DNA of 64,000 nucleotides from Waterburya agarophytonicola KI4 (GTDB lineage: Bacteria; Cyanobacteriota; Cyanobacteriia; Cyanobacteriales; Xenococcaceae), in the NCBI RefSeq assembly GCF_020640915.1, contig NZ_JADWDC010000018.1, positions 1 to 64,000 of the forward strand, given 5' to 3'. The notes under the pieces were generated by a model. The model saw only the letters and a list, made by a program, of their open reading frames with translations, was not told the origin of the DNA and did no database searches. Of the stretch, positions 44,903 through 54,776 are shown piece by piece. Position 1 is the first letter of the stretch. Each line of letters starts with the position of its first letter. The position numbers and the translations under genes are program-made.

Positions 44903-46414
44903 ATGAAATCCGATTACTTAGAGAGGATTCTCAACGCCCGTGTTTATGATGTGGCGCAAGAATCGCCTCTAGAATATGCACCCAATCTTTCTACTAGACT
45001 GCAAAACAAGCTGCTACTAAAACGCGAAGATATGCAGTCGGTGTTCTCTTTTAAACTACGGGGTGCATATAACAAAATGGCACAATTACCCCAGGATATT
45101 CTACAGCAAGGGGTAATTGCAGCTTCCGCAGGAAATCACGCCCAAGGAGTAGCACTAGCAGCAAAAGAATTAGGTACTACGGCAATTATTGTGATGCCCG
45201 TAACGACACCTCAAGTCAAGATCGATGCCGTAAAAGCAAGAGGGGGAAATGTCGTTTTATACGGGGATACCTATGACGATGCTTGCGCCCATGCTAAAGA
45301 AATATGTACTGAAAAAGGTTTAACTTTTATCCATCCTTTTGATGATCCTGATGTGATTGCAGGACAAGGTACGATTGGCATGGAGATTTTAAGACAATAC
45401 CAAAAGCCAATCCACGCTATTTTCGTGGCAATTGGAGGAGGAGGCTTAATTGGAGGAATTTCAGCATATATTAAGCGATTACGCCCAGAAATCAAGATTA
45501 TTGGGGTAGAACCCGTAGATGCCGATGCTATGTCTCAATCTCTCAGGGCTGGCTATCGGGTATGTTTGCCCAGGGTGGGTTTATTTGCCGATGGAGTAGC
45601 GGTAAGAGAAGTAGGGGCAGAAACCTTTCGTCTCTGTCAGGATTATGTAGATGAGATTATTTTGGTCGATACAGACGATACCTGCGCTGCGATTAAGGAT
45701 GTATTTGAAGATACTCGTTCCATTTTAGAACCAGCGGGGGCGTTAGCGATCGCAGGAGCAAAAGCCTATGTGGAAAAAGAAAATATCAAAGATGAAACTC
45801 TAGTTGCGATCGCCTGTGGGGCAAATATGAATTTCGATCGCCTCCGTTTTGTTTCGGAAAGGGCAGAATTTGGGGAAAGAAGAGAAGCGATCTTTGCCGT
45901 CACTATTCCTGAAGAAAGAGGTAGTTTTCGTAAGTTTTGCGAGTGCATTAATAAACGCAACCTCACTGAATTTAACTATCGTATTTCTGACGATAATAAA
46001 GCCTATATCTTTGTCGGGGTACAGATCCAAAATCGCGCCGATGCAGTAGAAATCAAAAGCAATTTTGAAGCCCAAGGATTTCAAACAATCGATCTAACCG
46101 ATGACGAACTTGCTAAGATGCACTTGCGTCATATGGTGGGAGGGCGATCGCCTTTAGCCCATAATGAATTATTATATCGCTTTGAATTTCCCGAACGTCC
46201 AGGGGCATTAATTAAGTTTCTTAGCTGTATGAGTCCCAACTGGAATATTAGTTTATTCCACTATCGCAATAATGGTGCGGACTACGGGCGCATTGCAGTA
46301 GGGATGCAAGTACCTAGTAATGAGATGTCCGAATGGCAAACATTTCTCAATTCTTTGGGCTATCGCTATTGGGATGAAAGCTCAAATCCATCCTACAAGC
46401 TGTTTCTAGGCTAG
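44903..46414 (+). CDS. ilvA: Threonine ammonia-lyase (biosynthetic)
   Basis: The 503-aa PLP enzyme converts threonine to 2-oxobutanoate in isoleucine synthesis. LKREDMQSVFSFKLRGAYNKM includes the PLP lysine, ASAGNHAQGVA binds the substrate, and AIGGGGLIGGISAYIK holds the phosphate. The C-terminal 180 residues form two ACT-like regulatory domains (REAIFAVTIPEERGSF and RFEFPERPGALIKF), which in this class bind isoleucine or valine. Length is that of biosynthetic IlvA. It is divergent from the DUF3293 gene. Confidence 0.96.
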   Translation: MKSDYLERILNARVYDVAQESPLEYAPNLSTRLQNKLLLKREDMQSVFSFKLRGAYNKMAQLPQDILQQGVIAASAGNHAQGVALAAKELGTTAIIVMPVTTPQVKIDAVKARGGNVVLYGDTYDDACAHAKEICTEKGLTFIHPFDDPDVIAGQGTIGMEILRQYQKPIHAIFVAIGGGGLIGGISAYIKRLRPEIKIIGVEPVDADAMSQSLRAGYRVCLPRVGLFADGVAVREVGAETFRLCQDYVDEIILVDTDDTCAAIKDVFEDTRSILEPAGALAIAGAKAYVEKENIKDETLVAIACGANMNFDRLRFVSERAEFGERREAIFAVTIPEERGSFRKFCECINKRNLTEFNYRISDDNKAYIFVGVQIQNRADAVEIKSNFEAQGFQTIDLTDDELAKMHLRHMVGGRSPLAHNELLYRFEFPERPGALIKFLSCMSPNWNISLFHYRNNGADYGRIAVGMQVPSNEMSEWQTFLNSLGYRYWDESSNPSYKLFLG

Positions 46415-46442
46415 ATCGACGACCTAACCTAAAATATCCTGA

Positions 46443-49400
46443 TTAGGATTGATTACAATTAACCGATATATGAGGAGTCCGAGCATTTTGAGTAGTTTTG
46501 TATGCAGTCAAAATAATCTCTCCGTCTTCCGTTATTTCTACTCCTTGGGCGGGAATAATATTACCCTGACTAGTTGATATGGGTTGCAACTGTTCTTGAC
46601 TGGGAGATTTAACTTCTGTAGTTTGACCGTCAATACTAATTATTTGTGAAGTCAAAGTATCAGAAGCCGAATTGGCAACACCACCTTTACCCACAATTAC
46701 CAGATTACTATTAGCAATACCTCTATTCGTCGAACAAGTCTGAGCGATTGTTTCTCCAGATTCAATGGGAATGCCAGATAGTTCAGTCGAACCTTCAATA
46801 GCATCTGCATTGGGAGTAATAATTTCAACATTGCCGTCGTCAATATCGCCACTGGCATCAATATCATTAGTATTATTACCCGCACCAATATCTCTTTCTT
46901 CTAAGCCTAAAACTCCCAAGGCTTCAATGGTAATATTTCCTCCCGCCCCTCCATTAGAAAAAGCGGAAATATCGTTACCATCACCATCATTTTCACTGGG
47001 GAATGCAACTACAAAACCAGACGGTGCATTAATAGTTATATCTCCCCCGTTGGCATTTTCTTGAGTAGCTTCTACAGAAATAGTGCTATTTTCTCTCAGA
47101 GTCAAGCGATCGCCTATATTAAAAGTTAAATCTCCACTATCTCCAGATCCTTCACTACCAGCAGCAATTCTCGCACCATCAACTATACCCAGATTGGGTG
47201 TTGTTATGTTGATGTTTCCACCACTACCGTTTGCTCCTGTCCCCACAGAACTAGTGATCCCACTTACTCTGGTAGTTTGTTCGTCGAATATAGTAAAGCC
47301 TGACACATTAATCGCATTATTAGCAGTAATTGCGATCGCTCCTCCACTACCCGAACCAAAAATATCACTGGCAATACTGCCTCCATCGATCAGATTGAGA
47401 TTAGTAGTTGTAATTTCAATATCACCTCCATTTCCTACACCACTAGCTGCAACGTTATTGAGAATTCCACTAGCGAATCCATCGCTATCAATACCTTGAA
47501 AAGTAATTGTATCTGAAGCGTTAATTGTGACACTTCCCCCATCTCCTGTACCAAAAACTCCCGCTGAGATTTGTGAACCCTCAAGCAAAGACAGATTGGT
47601 TGTATTAAGGGTAATTGTTCCTCCATCTCCCTCTCCACCAGCACCTACTTGACTAAAAATATTGCTATCGGTTAATTCAGTATTGCCACTAATATTGAGT
47701 ACAATATTGCCTGCATTACCCTCGCCAAAAATACTATTGTCTAGTTCTGTTTGATTAGATAAAGATAATGAAGCTGCTCTAATTTCAATATTACCTGCAT
47801 CACCAATTGAACCATTTGCTGTACTATTTGAGATTTCACTGAGTCTGGTAATTTGTTCGTTGAATACAGTAAATCCCGAAACATTAACGGCGTTGCTAGC
47901 ATTAATCGCAATCTGTCCGCCATTCCCTTGTCCCAATACGTTACTGAGAATAGTTCCTCCATCAACTAAATTGAGATTGGCGGTAGTAACATCAATGTTC
48001 CCAGCATTTCCTATACCACTTGCTGCAACATTATTAAGAATGCCACTAGCAAATCCATTTTCATCGATACCTTGAAAAGTAATATTATTTGCTGCATTAA
48101 TGGTAACTGTACCTGCATTACCCCTACCAAAAACTCCTGCTGTAATTTGCGAACCCTCTAGCAAAGAGAGGTTGGTTGTATTAAGGGTAATTGTTCCCCC
48201 TTCCCCTACTGCATCAGCAGCTACTTGACTAAAAATATTGCTATCGATTAGTTCAGTAATCCCATTGACATTTAGCAAAATGCTACCCGCATTACCATTG
48301 CCTAATGTGCCACTACTCAAAAATGCTTGATTGGATAAAGATAATGAACCTGCGGTGATGTCAATATTTCCTGCATTATTTATTCCCTCTGCGGTACTAA
48401 AGGTACTACTTTCAATCGAACTAAATCTGGTTATAGCTTCATTAAATTCCGTAAAACCAGAAACATTAATAGCGTTGCTAGCATTAATCTTAATCTGTCC
48501 GCCATTCCCTTGTCCCAATACGTTACTGCGAATAGTTCCGCCGTCAACTAAATTGAGATTGGCGGTAGTAACGTCAATGTTCCCAGCATTTCCAATACCA
48601 CTTGCTGCAACATCGTTAACAATTCCGCTAGCAAATCCATTTTCATTGATACCTTGAAAAGTAATATTATTTGCTGCATTGATGGTAACTGTACCTGCAT
48701 TACCCGTACCAAAAACTCCCGCTGAGATTTGCGAACCCTCTAGCAAAGAAAGATTGGTTGTATTAAGGGTAATTGTTCCAGCCGATCCAGTTCCAGTCTC
48801 ACCTACTTGGCTAGAAATATTGCTATCTGTTAATTCCGTATTGCCACCGATATCGAGTACAATATTACCTCCGTTCCCCTCTCCTATAACGCTGCTGCCG
48901 ATTGTTCCGCCATTAACTAAATTGAGATTGGCGGTAGTAACGTCAATGTTCCCAGCATTTCCTATACCACTTGCTGCAACATTGTTAACAATTCCGCTAG
49001 GAAATCCATTTTCATTGATACCCTGAAAAGTAATTGTATCGGCTGCATTGATGGTAACTATCCCCGCATTACCAGTCCCAAATACTCCCGATGAGATTTG
49101 CGAACCCTCAAGCAAAGAGAGATTGGTTGTATTAACAGTAATTGTTCCCCCTTCTCCCACTCCACCAGGAGCTACTTGGCTAAAAATATTGCTATCGATT
49201 AGTTCAGTAATTCCATTGATATTTAGCAAAATGCTACCCGCACTACCATTACCTGACGTGCCACTACTTAAAGAGGCTTGATTTGATAAAGATAATGAAC
49301 CTGCGGTGATGTCAATATTACCTGCATTATTTGTTTCCTCTGCGGTACTAAAGGTACTACTTTCAATCGAACTAAATCTGGTTGTAGCTTCATCAAATTC

Positions 49401-51044
49401 CGTAAAACCAGAAACATTAATAGCGTTGCTAGCATTAATCTTAATCTGTCCGCCATTCCCTTGTCCCAATACGTTACTGCGAATAGTTCCGCCGTCAACT
49501 AAATTGAGATTGGCGGTAGTAACGTCAATGTTCCCAGCATTTCCTATACCACTTGCTGCAACATTATTAACAATTCCGCTAGCAAGCCCATCACTACCTA
49601 TACCTTGAAAAGTAATATTATCCGCTGCATTGATGGTAACTGTACCTGCATTACCCGTACCAAATACTCCTGCTGTAATTTGTGAACCATCTAGCAAAGA
49701 GAGATTGGTTGTATTGACAGTAATTGTTCCCCCTTCCCCTACTGCATCAGCAGCTACTTGACTAAAAATATTGCTATCGATTAGTTCCGTATTGCCATCA
49801 ACATTAATTGCAATATTTCCTGCATTGCCTACGCCAGAAGTAGTACTAGTCAAAAACGATCCTTCGTTTAATGACAGAGAATTGGCACTAATAATAATAT
49901 TTCCTCCATTTCCCGTTGCGCCAGACTCTACATCGCTAAAAATTGCGCTTCTTAGATTGCCATCTTGATTGCTTCCAGCGATCGCAATATCTCCTTCAAT
50001 TTCTATTACCACGTTTCCTGCATTTCCCTGACCGCCTGGAATGTCTTCGTTTGCACCCGCAACAAAGTTTTGAATTTGCGAGCCACCAGTCATGGTTAAA
50101 GACCGAGCATCGATCGCAATATCTCCTGCTTGAGCCTCAGTAGAAATCGAGTCCGTCGTGATTCCTGCTTGAAGGACACTACCACCAAAGTCTCCCCCCA
50201 GCATTTCTACATTATTGGCATGGATCGAAATATCTCCTCCACCCGTTCCTCTAACATCAATAATTCCATTGTTGCTCAAGGATACATTGGCTCTAGCTAC
50301 ATTTTCAGGAAAGCTCAAATTACCATTTGGTTCGATAGATATAGTACCCGCATCGAGCAATCCGCCTACAGCAATTAACCCTCCTGGTGCTGTGGCTTCG
50401 CCTGCTTCAAAGTTGACATCGCCTCCAATCAAACCGATAGTTTGTCCTGAGGATACTTCCAAGCCGACAAAATCGCCATCGTTGTTTGTAAAGAAGGATT
50501 GATTGGTAATGGGATTGGGATTATTTCTAAGATTTAAGCCAATGGGCGCATTAATAGTCAGAATAGGTGCGTCTAAATTATTTACCGCGCTAAATTCTCC
50601 GTCTTCAAATAAGATACTATCTGCGGTACTGCCATAAAACGAACCGCCGATATCTAAACTAGCATTCTGCCCGAATACAATACCCGCAGGATTGATTAAA
50701 AATAAATTGGCACTATTATTAGCTCTAATTGCACCTTGGATGTTGGATATGTTTCCTCCCGTAACTCTAGATAAAATATTACTTATCTCAGAAGCATTAT
50801 TGAAAAAAGCTTCCCCTCCCCCTGGAACAGAAAAATCCTGAAAACTGTGAAATAAATTGTTGCCGTTGGTAGTTCCGTTATTTATTTCAAAGTTGTTGCC
50901 ATCAGCATTAACTGTCGTTCCTGTGGTGCCATCAGTGGTTACTTGCGCCAAAGCAGATTTAGCAGTTAAGGGGTTGTCAATAAAACCAACAATTGAACAT
51001 AAAAGTAAAGAAAATTGCAGCTTAAAATTCATACTAAAATTCAT
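46443..51044 (-). CDS. Large FHA-type adhesin (two-partner secretion) with long internal repeats
   Basis: The 1533-aa protein has a signal peptide (residues 1-33, ending AKSALAQ), then the haemagglutinin N-terminal secretion domain: GNNLFHSFQDFSVPGGGEAFF, ISNILSRVTGG, and ANLFLINPAGIVFGQNASLDIGGSF. The rest is a predicted beta-helix of Gly/Asn-rich units (GNAGNIDVTTANLNLVDGG and similar). At DNA level these form about five copies of a unit near 580 bases, with one short copy near 370. The C-terminal 100 residues are non-repetitive with two cysteines. It should be exported through a TpsB-type pore; no such partner gene is in the window. The function is surface adhesion by family precedent. Confidence 0.9.
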   Translation of the reverse strand: MNFSMNFKLQFSLLLCSIVGFIDNPLTAKSALAQVTTDGTTGTTVNADGNNFEINNGTTNGNNLFHSFQDFSVPGGGEAFFNNASEISNILSRVTGGNISNIQGAIRANNSANLFLINPAGIVFGQNASLDIGGSFYGSTADSILFEDGEFSAVNNLDAPILTINAPIGLNLRNNPNPITNQSFFTNNDGDFVGLEVSSGQTIGLIGGDVNFEAGEATAPGGLIAVGGLLDAGTISIEPNGNLSFPENVARANVSLSNNGIIDVRGTGGGDISIHANNVEMLGGDFGGSVLQAGITTDSISTEAQAGDIAIDARSLTMTGGSQIQNFVAGANEDIPGGQGNAGNVVIEIEGDIAIAGSNQDGNLRSAIFSDVESGATGNGGNIIISANSLSLNEGSFLTSTTSGVGNAGNIAINVDGNTELIDSNIFSQVAADAVGEGGTITVNTTNLSLLDGSQITAGVFGTGNAGTVTINAADNITFQGIGSDGLASGIVNNVAASGIGNAGNIDVTTANLNLVDGGTIRSNVLGQGNGGQIKINASNAINVSGFTEFDEATTRFSSIESSTFSTAEETNNAGNIDITAGSLSLSNQASLSSGTSGNGSAGSILLNINGITELIDSNIFSQVAPGGVGEGGTITVNTTNLSLLEGSQISSGVFGTGNAGIVTINAADTITFQGINENGFPSGIVNNVAASGIGNAGNIDVTTANLNLVNGGTIGSSVIGEGNGGNIVLDIGGNTELTDSNISSQVGETGTGSAGTITLNTTNLSLLEGSQISAGVFGTGNAGTVTINAANNITFQGINENGFASGIVNDVAASGIGNAGNIDVTTANLNLVDGGTIRSNVLGQGNGGQIKINASNAINVSGFTEFNEAITRFSSIESSTFSTAEGINNAGNIDITAGSLSLSNQAFLSSGTLGNGNAGSILLNVNGITELIDSNIFSQVAADAVGEGGTITLNTTNLSLLEGSQITAGVFGRGNAGTVTINAANNITFQGIDENGFASGILNNVAASGIGNAGNIDVTTANLNLVDGGTILSNVLGQGNGGQIAINASNAVNVSGFTVFNEQITRLSEISNSTANGSIGDAGNIEIRAASLSLSNQTELDNSIFGEGNAGNIVLNISGNTELTDSNIFSQVGAGGEGDGGTITLNTTNLSLLEGSQISAGVFGTGDGGSVTINASDTITFQGIDSDGFASGILNNVAASGVGNGGDIEITTTNLNLIDGGSIASDIFGSGSGGAIAITANNAINVSGFTIFDEQTTRVSGITSSVGTGANGSGGNINITTPNLGIVDGARIAAGSEGSGDSGDLTFNIGDRLTLRENSTISVEATQENANGGDITINAPSGFVVAFPSENDGDGNDISAFSNGGAGGNITIEALGVLGLEERDIGAGNNTNDIDASGDIDDGNVEIITPNADAIEGSTELSGIPIESGETIAQTCSTNRGIANSNLVIVGKGGVANSASDTLTSQIISIDGQTTEVKSPSQEQLQPISTSQGNIIPAQGVEITEDGEIILTAYKTTQNARTPHISVNCNQS

Positions 51045-51158
51045 ACTTTTTTCAGTGAGAAGAAACTGAAGTATTATACAAATTTTCCGTACTGCGAAAT
51101 TGCTACATTTAACACTTGTTGATAAATATTCAAGGAATTATTACTTCTAATCTTAAAA

Positions 51159-52613
51159 CTATTGGCAAGCATCAACAGCCGAATCAGAAGTTGGAGAAGC
51201 AACTGTCACAAAATCGTAACCAAAGCTAGAATTATCACTAGCTACCACTTTAACTAATTCTACTTCCGCCGCGCGATCGCCTGTAGGTAGAAATTCGATC
51301 TTTTTTTCTGCTCCTTCGGCTGAAAATTCTGGAGAGATCAGAGTTTGCTGAATACCCGAACGAGTAGGCTCTTTTTTCATTGCTTCCCCCAGAGCCATAG
51401 TCGCATCGTAGGCTAACACAGTACGCCAGTTGACTCCTCCTCCCCAAAGTTTGTTTGCCATAGTAGAAAATTGGGAATTATTATTTTTGGTATGCCAGGG
51501 TACGGCAATAATCATATCTACGACGTTTTGTCTGCCTAGTTGTAGGGTACGGGGTTTATAAAAACTGTCTCCACCCAGCAACGGTAATTCTCCTTGATTG
51601 ATTAAAGCAACCAAAAAGGTTTTATCCAAAGTTTCTAAAGCGTTCATTCCCGATGAATTGGGGAACATAGCTATTGCTTTTGCACCCTTTTGTTTGATTT
51701 GAGTCAAAATATCAACAATATCAAAATTGGGCTGGCTAAAATTAAACTCGGCAACTACCCTACCGTTTTTATTTTCTAAACTACTTTTAAAGACATCTCG
51801 CAGAGAAGTACTATAGCTACTAGCAGAATTATATAAAACCGCAACTTCTTTGACCTTAATTTGGTCGAGCAAATACTCTGCCAAAGCATTCCCTGCAAAA
51901 CAATCGCTCGATACGGTACGAAATACATAGCTGCCAACATTAGAGATAGCGGTAGAACTACTAGTAGGGGAGATTACCACCAAGCCCTTATTTTGATATA
52001 CCTGTGCTGCTTCTAAGGTTACATTGCTCGAAAAATGACCGACGATACCCAGGATTTCAGGATTTTCACTAAAATTCTGGGCTAATTTTTTAGCTACATC
52101 GGGGTTGTTACTATCATTGGCTACTATTAATTTAATGGGCTTGCCTTTGATGCCACCACTACTATTAATTTGCTGTTGCGCTTGAGCAGCACCCCTTAAT
52201 ATTTCTTTGGCTACATTGATTTCTGCATCGATAGGAACGGGTACGCCAATGCTATAGGATGGATTATTACCAATACGAGCATTGTTAGCATAAATCAAAG
52301 TTTCAGGATCGTTGCGTTGTAGTTTGAGGCTACTTTGCCACTGAGACACCGCGCGATCGTAATCTCCATCAGCATAAGCATCAGCAGCCATCTGTTTTTG
52401 AGTATTAGGATCTTCGTCGAAGAGTGTTTTTTCCCCCGAACTAATTTTGTTTTCCAAGCCATTTATCGCGATCGAATCTGGGGTTGTGTTGCCCTGAGAA
52501 TCCCCAACAGGATCGGAAGTAGAATCTCTTGATGACCATGTTCCACAACCAGTTAAACCAATCATGGCTATTGATGCTAGCAAAATTAGCTTTGTTTTTA
52601 TACGACGATCCAT
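51159..52613 (-). CDS. Periplasmic-binding-fold lipoprotein (LivK-like receptor)
   Basis: The protein (about 484 aa) has a lipoprotein signal (LLASIAMIGLTGCG, lipobox Cys). A short TPR-like segment (DAYADGDYDRAVSQWQSSLKL) precedes a type 1 periplasmic-binding domain of the branched-chain amino acid receptor class (SYSIGVPVPIDAEINVAKEILRGAAQAQ ... VGHFSSNVTLEA ... VVISPTSSS). No LivHMGF transporter genes adjoin it, so it may serve as a sensor or use a transporter elsewhere. The start MDRRIKTKL at 52613 fits the signal peptide better than an ATG eight codons upstream. It is divergent from the methyltransferase gene. Confidence 0.85.
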   Translation of the reverse strand: MDRRIKTKLILLASIAMIGLTGCGTWSSRDSTSDPVGDSQGNTTPDSIAINGLENKISSGEKTLFDEDPNTQKQMAADAYADGDYDRAVSQWQSSLKLQRNDPETLIYANNARIGNNPSYSIGVPVPIDAEINVAKEILRGAAQAQQQINSSGGIKGKPIKLIVANDSNNPDVAKKLAQNFSENPEILGIVGHFSSNVTLEAAQVYQNKGLVVISPTSSSTAISNVGSYVFRTVSSDCFAGNALAEYLLDQIKVKEVAVLYNSASSYSTSLRDVFKSSLENKNGRVVAEFNFSQPNFDIVDILTQIKQKGAKAIAMFPNSSGMNALETLDKTFLVALINQGELPLLGGDSFYKPRTLQLGRQNVVDMIIAVPWHTKNNNSQFSTMANKLWGGGVNWRTVLAYDATMALGEAMKKEPTRSGIQQTLISPEFSAEGAEKKIEFLPTGDRAAEVELVKVVASDNSSFGYDFVTVASPTSDSAVDACQ

Positions 52614-52722
52614 AATATGCAGAAACATAATATTCAAAAATACTACCCTAGATAATGATTATCCCCTAACAAATAACCCAGAGCTAATATAATGCTTCTA
52701 GATATATCCATAACAAACAACT

Positions 52723-53679
52723 GTGACACTTTCGACTGATAAACTAAAACCAGATTGGGCTGGAGAAGATTTACTTTCTCGCTTTGTCAATCTACTGATT
52801 AAAACCAAGCCGATCTATAGCATTATGCAACGGCAAGCGCGACAAGTATTAATTCAAACGGCAGAGAAAAATGGTATTCCTTGGCGCAAAAATTATCAAG
52901 AACTAGAACAATCTGGTGCAAAAGATTTACTAGAGTCTTTAACTAATACCGATTTAGTTTATCCAGACTATTATCAAGTATCCTTTCACGCTTATAACGA
53001 GGGCAACCTTTGTTGGCAAGCAGCATTTGAAGCAGCTTCAGCTACCTATTCTATGGGGTTACGAGTCTGGAAAGATGAAGATCTCACTTGGCAAGAGGCA
53101 CAACAAAGACTGCGCCATAGTTTTTATCAAGTTTTAGAAGAATACTGCCCCGCCACAATAACTAATATTCTAGATTTGGGATGTTCTGTGGGAATTTCTA
53201 CCCTCGAACTGCATCGCTACTTTAGCAATAAACAAAATAGCCCGATTAATACGATTGGTTTAGATTTATCTCCTTATATGTTGGCAGTAGCTAAGACTAC
53301 TGATACTCAGCAAGAAATATTTCAATGGTTGCATGGTTTAGGAGAATCTACTAATTTAGCCGATAATTCTCTGGATCTAGTCACCCTGCAATTTTTGATT
53401 CATGAGTTACCCCATCAAGCAACCGAAGCAATTTTTCGAGAAGTTTTGCGTATTCTCAAACCAGGGGGTGTCATTGGAGTGGTGGATAATAACCCTGCGT
53501 CTCCTGTAATTCAAGGTTTGCCACCAGTATTATTTACTTTGATGAAAAGTACCGAACCTTGGAGTGATGATTACTATACATTTGATGTAGAATCAGCCCT
53601 ACAAGAAGCAGGTTTTGATTATCAAACTACTGTTGCCAGCGATCCTCGCCATCGCACTATTATCGGTTTAAAACCTTAG
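52723..53679 (+). CDS. Class I SAM-dependent methyltransferase
   Basis: The 318-aa protein starts at a GTG codon (52723). NILDLGCSVGISTLEL is the SAM-binding motif I, TIGLDLSPYMLAVA is the acidic loop, and DLVTLQFLIHELP with RILKPGGVIGVVDN are motifs of the methyltransferase 11/25 group. The N-terminal 130 residues form an additional helical region. The acceptor is unknown. It starts a long co-directional run continuing with the ABC export genes. Confidence 0.88.
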   Translation: MTLSTDKLKPDWAGEDLLSRFVNLLIKTKPIYSIMQRQARQVLIQTAEKNGIPWRKNYQELEQSGAKDLLESLTNTDLVYPDYYQVSFHAYNEGNLCWQAAFEAASATYSMGLRVWKDEDLTWQEAQQRLRHSFYQVLEEYCPATITNILDLGCSVGISTLELHRYFSNKQNSPINTIGLDLSPYMLAVAKTTDTQQEIFQWLHGLGESTNLADNSLDLVTLQFLIHELPHQATEAIFREVLRILKPGGVIGVVDNNPASPVIQGLPPVLFTLMKSTEPWSDDYYTFDVESALQEAGFDYQTTVASDPRHRTIIGLKP

Positions 53680-53760
53680 TGGTCAAACTAGTTATTACCA
53701 ATTTTTGGGCTACTTTTGATTACAATAGATCCTGATTTGAAAAATACATAAAAGTACTAC

Positions 53761-54567
53761 ATGGTTACAACTGTTTCTAATCAAGAAAAACAGAGGGAAT
53801 GGTCTTGGTATCGAGAACTATTGGCTGTTTTGATTCGACGCAACCTTAAAAGAAGATATCGAGGTTCTCTTTTGGGTATTTACTGGTCATTATTAAATCC
53901 AATGGCAATGACTGGTTTATATACAGCAATTTTCGGTGCTGCTTTTGCGCAATATTATGATAATTCTGCTTTAAATTATATCTTGGCAGCTTTTACAGGT
54001 CTGGTAGTAATTAATTTCTTTTCTTCTTCTACAGCCCAAGCCTTACCTAGCGTGGTGGAAAATGGTGGAATAGTAAATAAAATCCGTCTGCCATTATTTA
54101 TTTTTCCTTTGTCGACTATAGGGGCAAATGTTTTTCAATTATTAATGGGAGCTTTTCCTTTACTGGCTATAGTAACTCTAATTATTTCTAAAAATGTTAT
54201 TAATGTTGCTGCTTTAATATTACCGATCTTCGGTTTAATTCTAGTTTGTGCTGGAGTAGGAATGTTAATGAGTGCATTATATGTATTTTTTCGCGATCTT
54301 TCTTATTTTTACGAACTAGTAACTTTTATATTATGGATGGGTTCTCCTATTTTTTATCCCCCAGATATTGTTCCCGATACTGTTAGTAGATTTTTAGTTT
54401 TAAATCCTATTTTGCCGATTATTGAAAGTATTCGCCAGATCACTCTTTCGGGCAATCTACCTGACTTAATATTAATTGGTCATAGTCTGATTAGTGGTGC
54501 GATCGTCTTGACTATTGGCATAGTCGCATTTTCTAGTTGGCGTTCTCAATTTATGGATTTGCTCTAA
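53761..54567 (+). CDS. ABC-2 polysaccharide-export permease (Wzm/TagG type)
   Basis: The 268-aa membrane protein has six hydrophobic segments. RRNLKRRYRGSLLGIYWSLLNPMAM near the N-terminus is the Wzm/TagG/KpsM signature and FFRDLSYFYELVTFILWMGSPIFY is the conserved third quarter. It forms the membrane channel for lipid-linked polysaccharide with the ATPase encoded 209 bases downstream. Confidence 0.92.
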   Translation: MVTTVSNQEKQREWSWYRELLAVLIRRNLKRRYRGSLLGIYWSLLNPMAMTGLYTAIFGAAFAQYYDNSALNYILAAFTGLVVINFFSSSTAQALPSVVENGGIVNKIRLPLFIFPLSTIGANVFQLLMGAFPLLAIVTLIISKNVINVAALILPIFGLILVCAGVGMLMSALYVFFRDLSYFYELVTFILWMGSPIFYPPDIVPDTVSRFLVLNPILPIIESIRQITLSGNLPDLILIGHSLISGAIVLTIGIVAFSSWRSQFMDLL

Positions 54568-54600
54568 AAAAGCTCTAAGCTTATGCCCTAAACTATATGC

Positions 54601-54720
54601 CAAGCGGTACTTTTAGGATTCCCTTCGGTCACGGAGCGATATACCATATGCGCAGAGGTATACTTTATGACAAGGGTATATCCGAAGGTGTATCCTTTAG
54701 GACAATGTCTTTTAGGAATA
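54601..54720. repeat. Small inverted-repeat sequence between the Wzm and Wzt genes
   Basis: CCTTCGG (54622-54628) and CCGAAGG (54682-54688) are inverted copies, and TTTAGGA occurs three times (54612, 54696 and 54711). Between them are alternating GGTATA/TATACC words. The segment is foreign-looking in an otherwise close gene pair and may be a remnant of a short mobile repeat. Identity unknown. Confidence 0.4.
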
Positions 54721-54776
54721 GGCTATAACTTTTAAAGTCATCTTTTGACTGGGAACATTTAAACATAATATATAAA

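Noticed and set aside
47591-49730. Regular DNA repeats considered as a CRISPR array
   Set aside because: The period is near 580 bases, the repeats are coding and in frame, and there are no 25-40-base repeats with unique spacers. No cas genes are present.
46700-50500. Many long plus-strand reading frames opposite the adhesin
   Set aside because: They mirror the repetitive Gly/Asn-rich coding sequence of the minus-strand adhesin, repeat with its period and have proline/leucine-rich nonsense composition.
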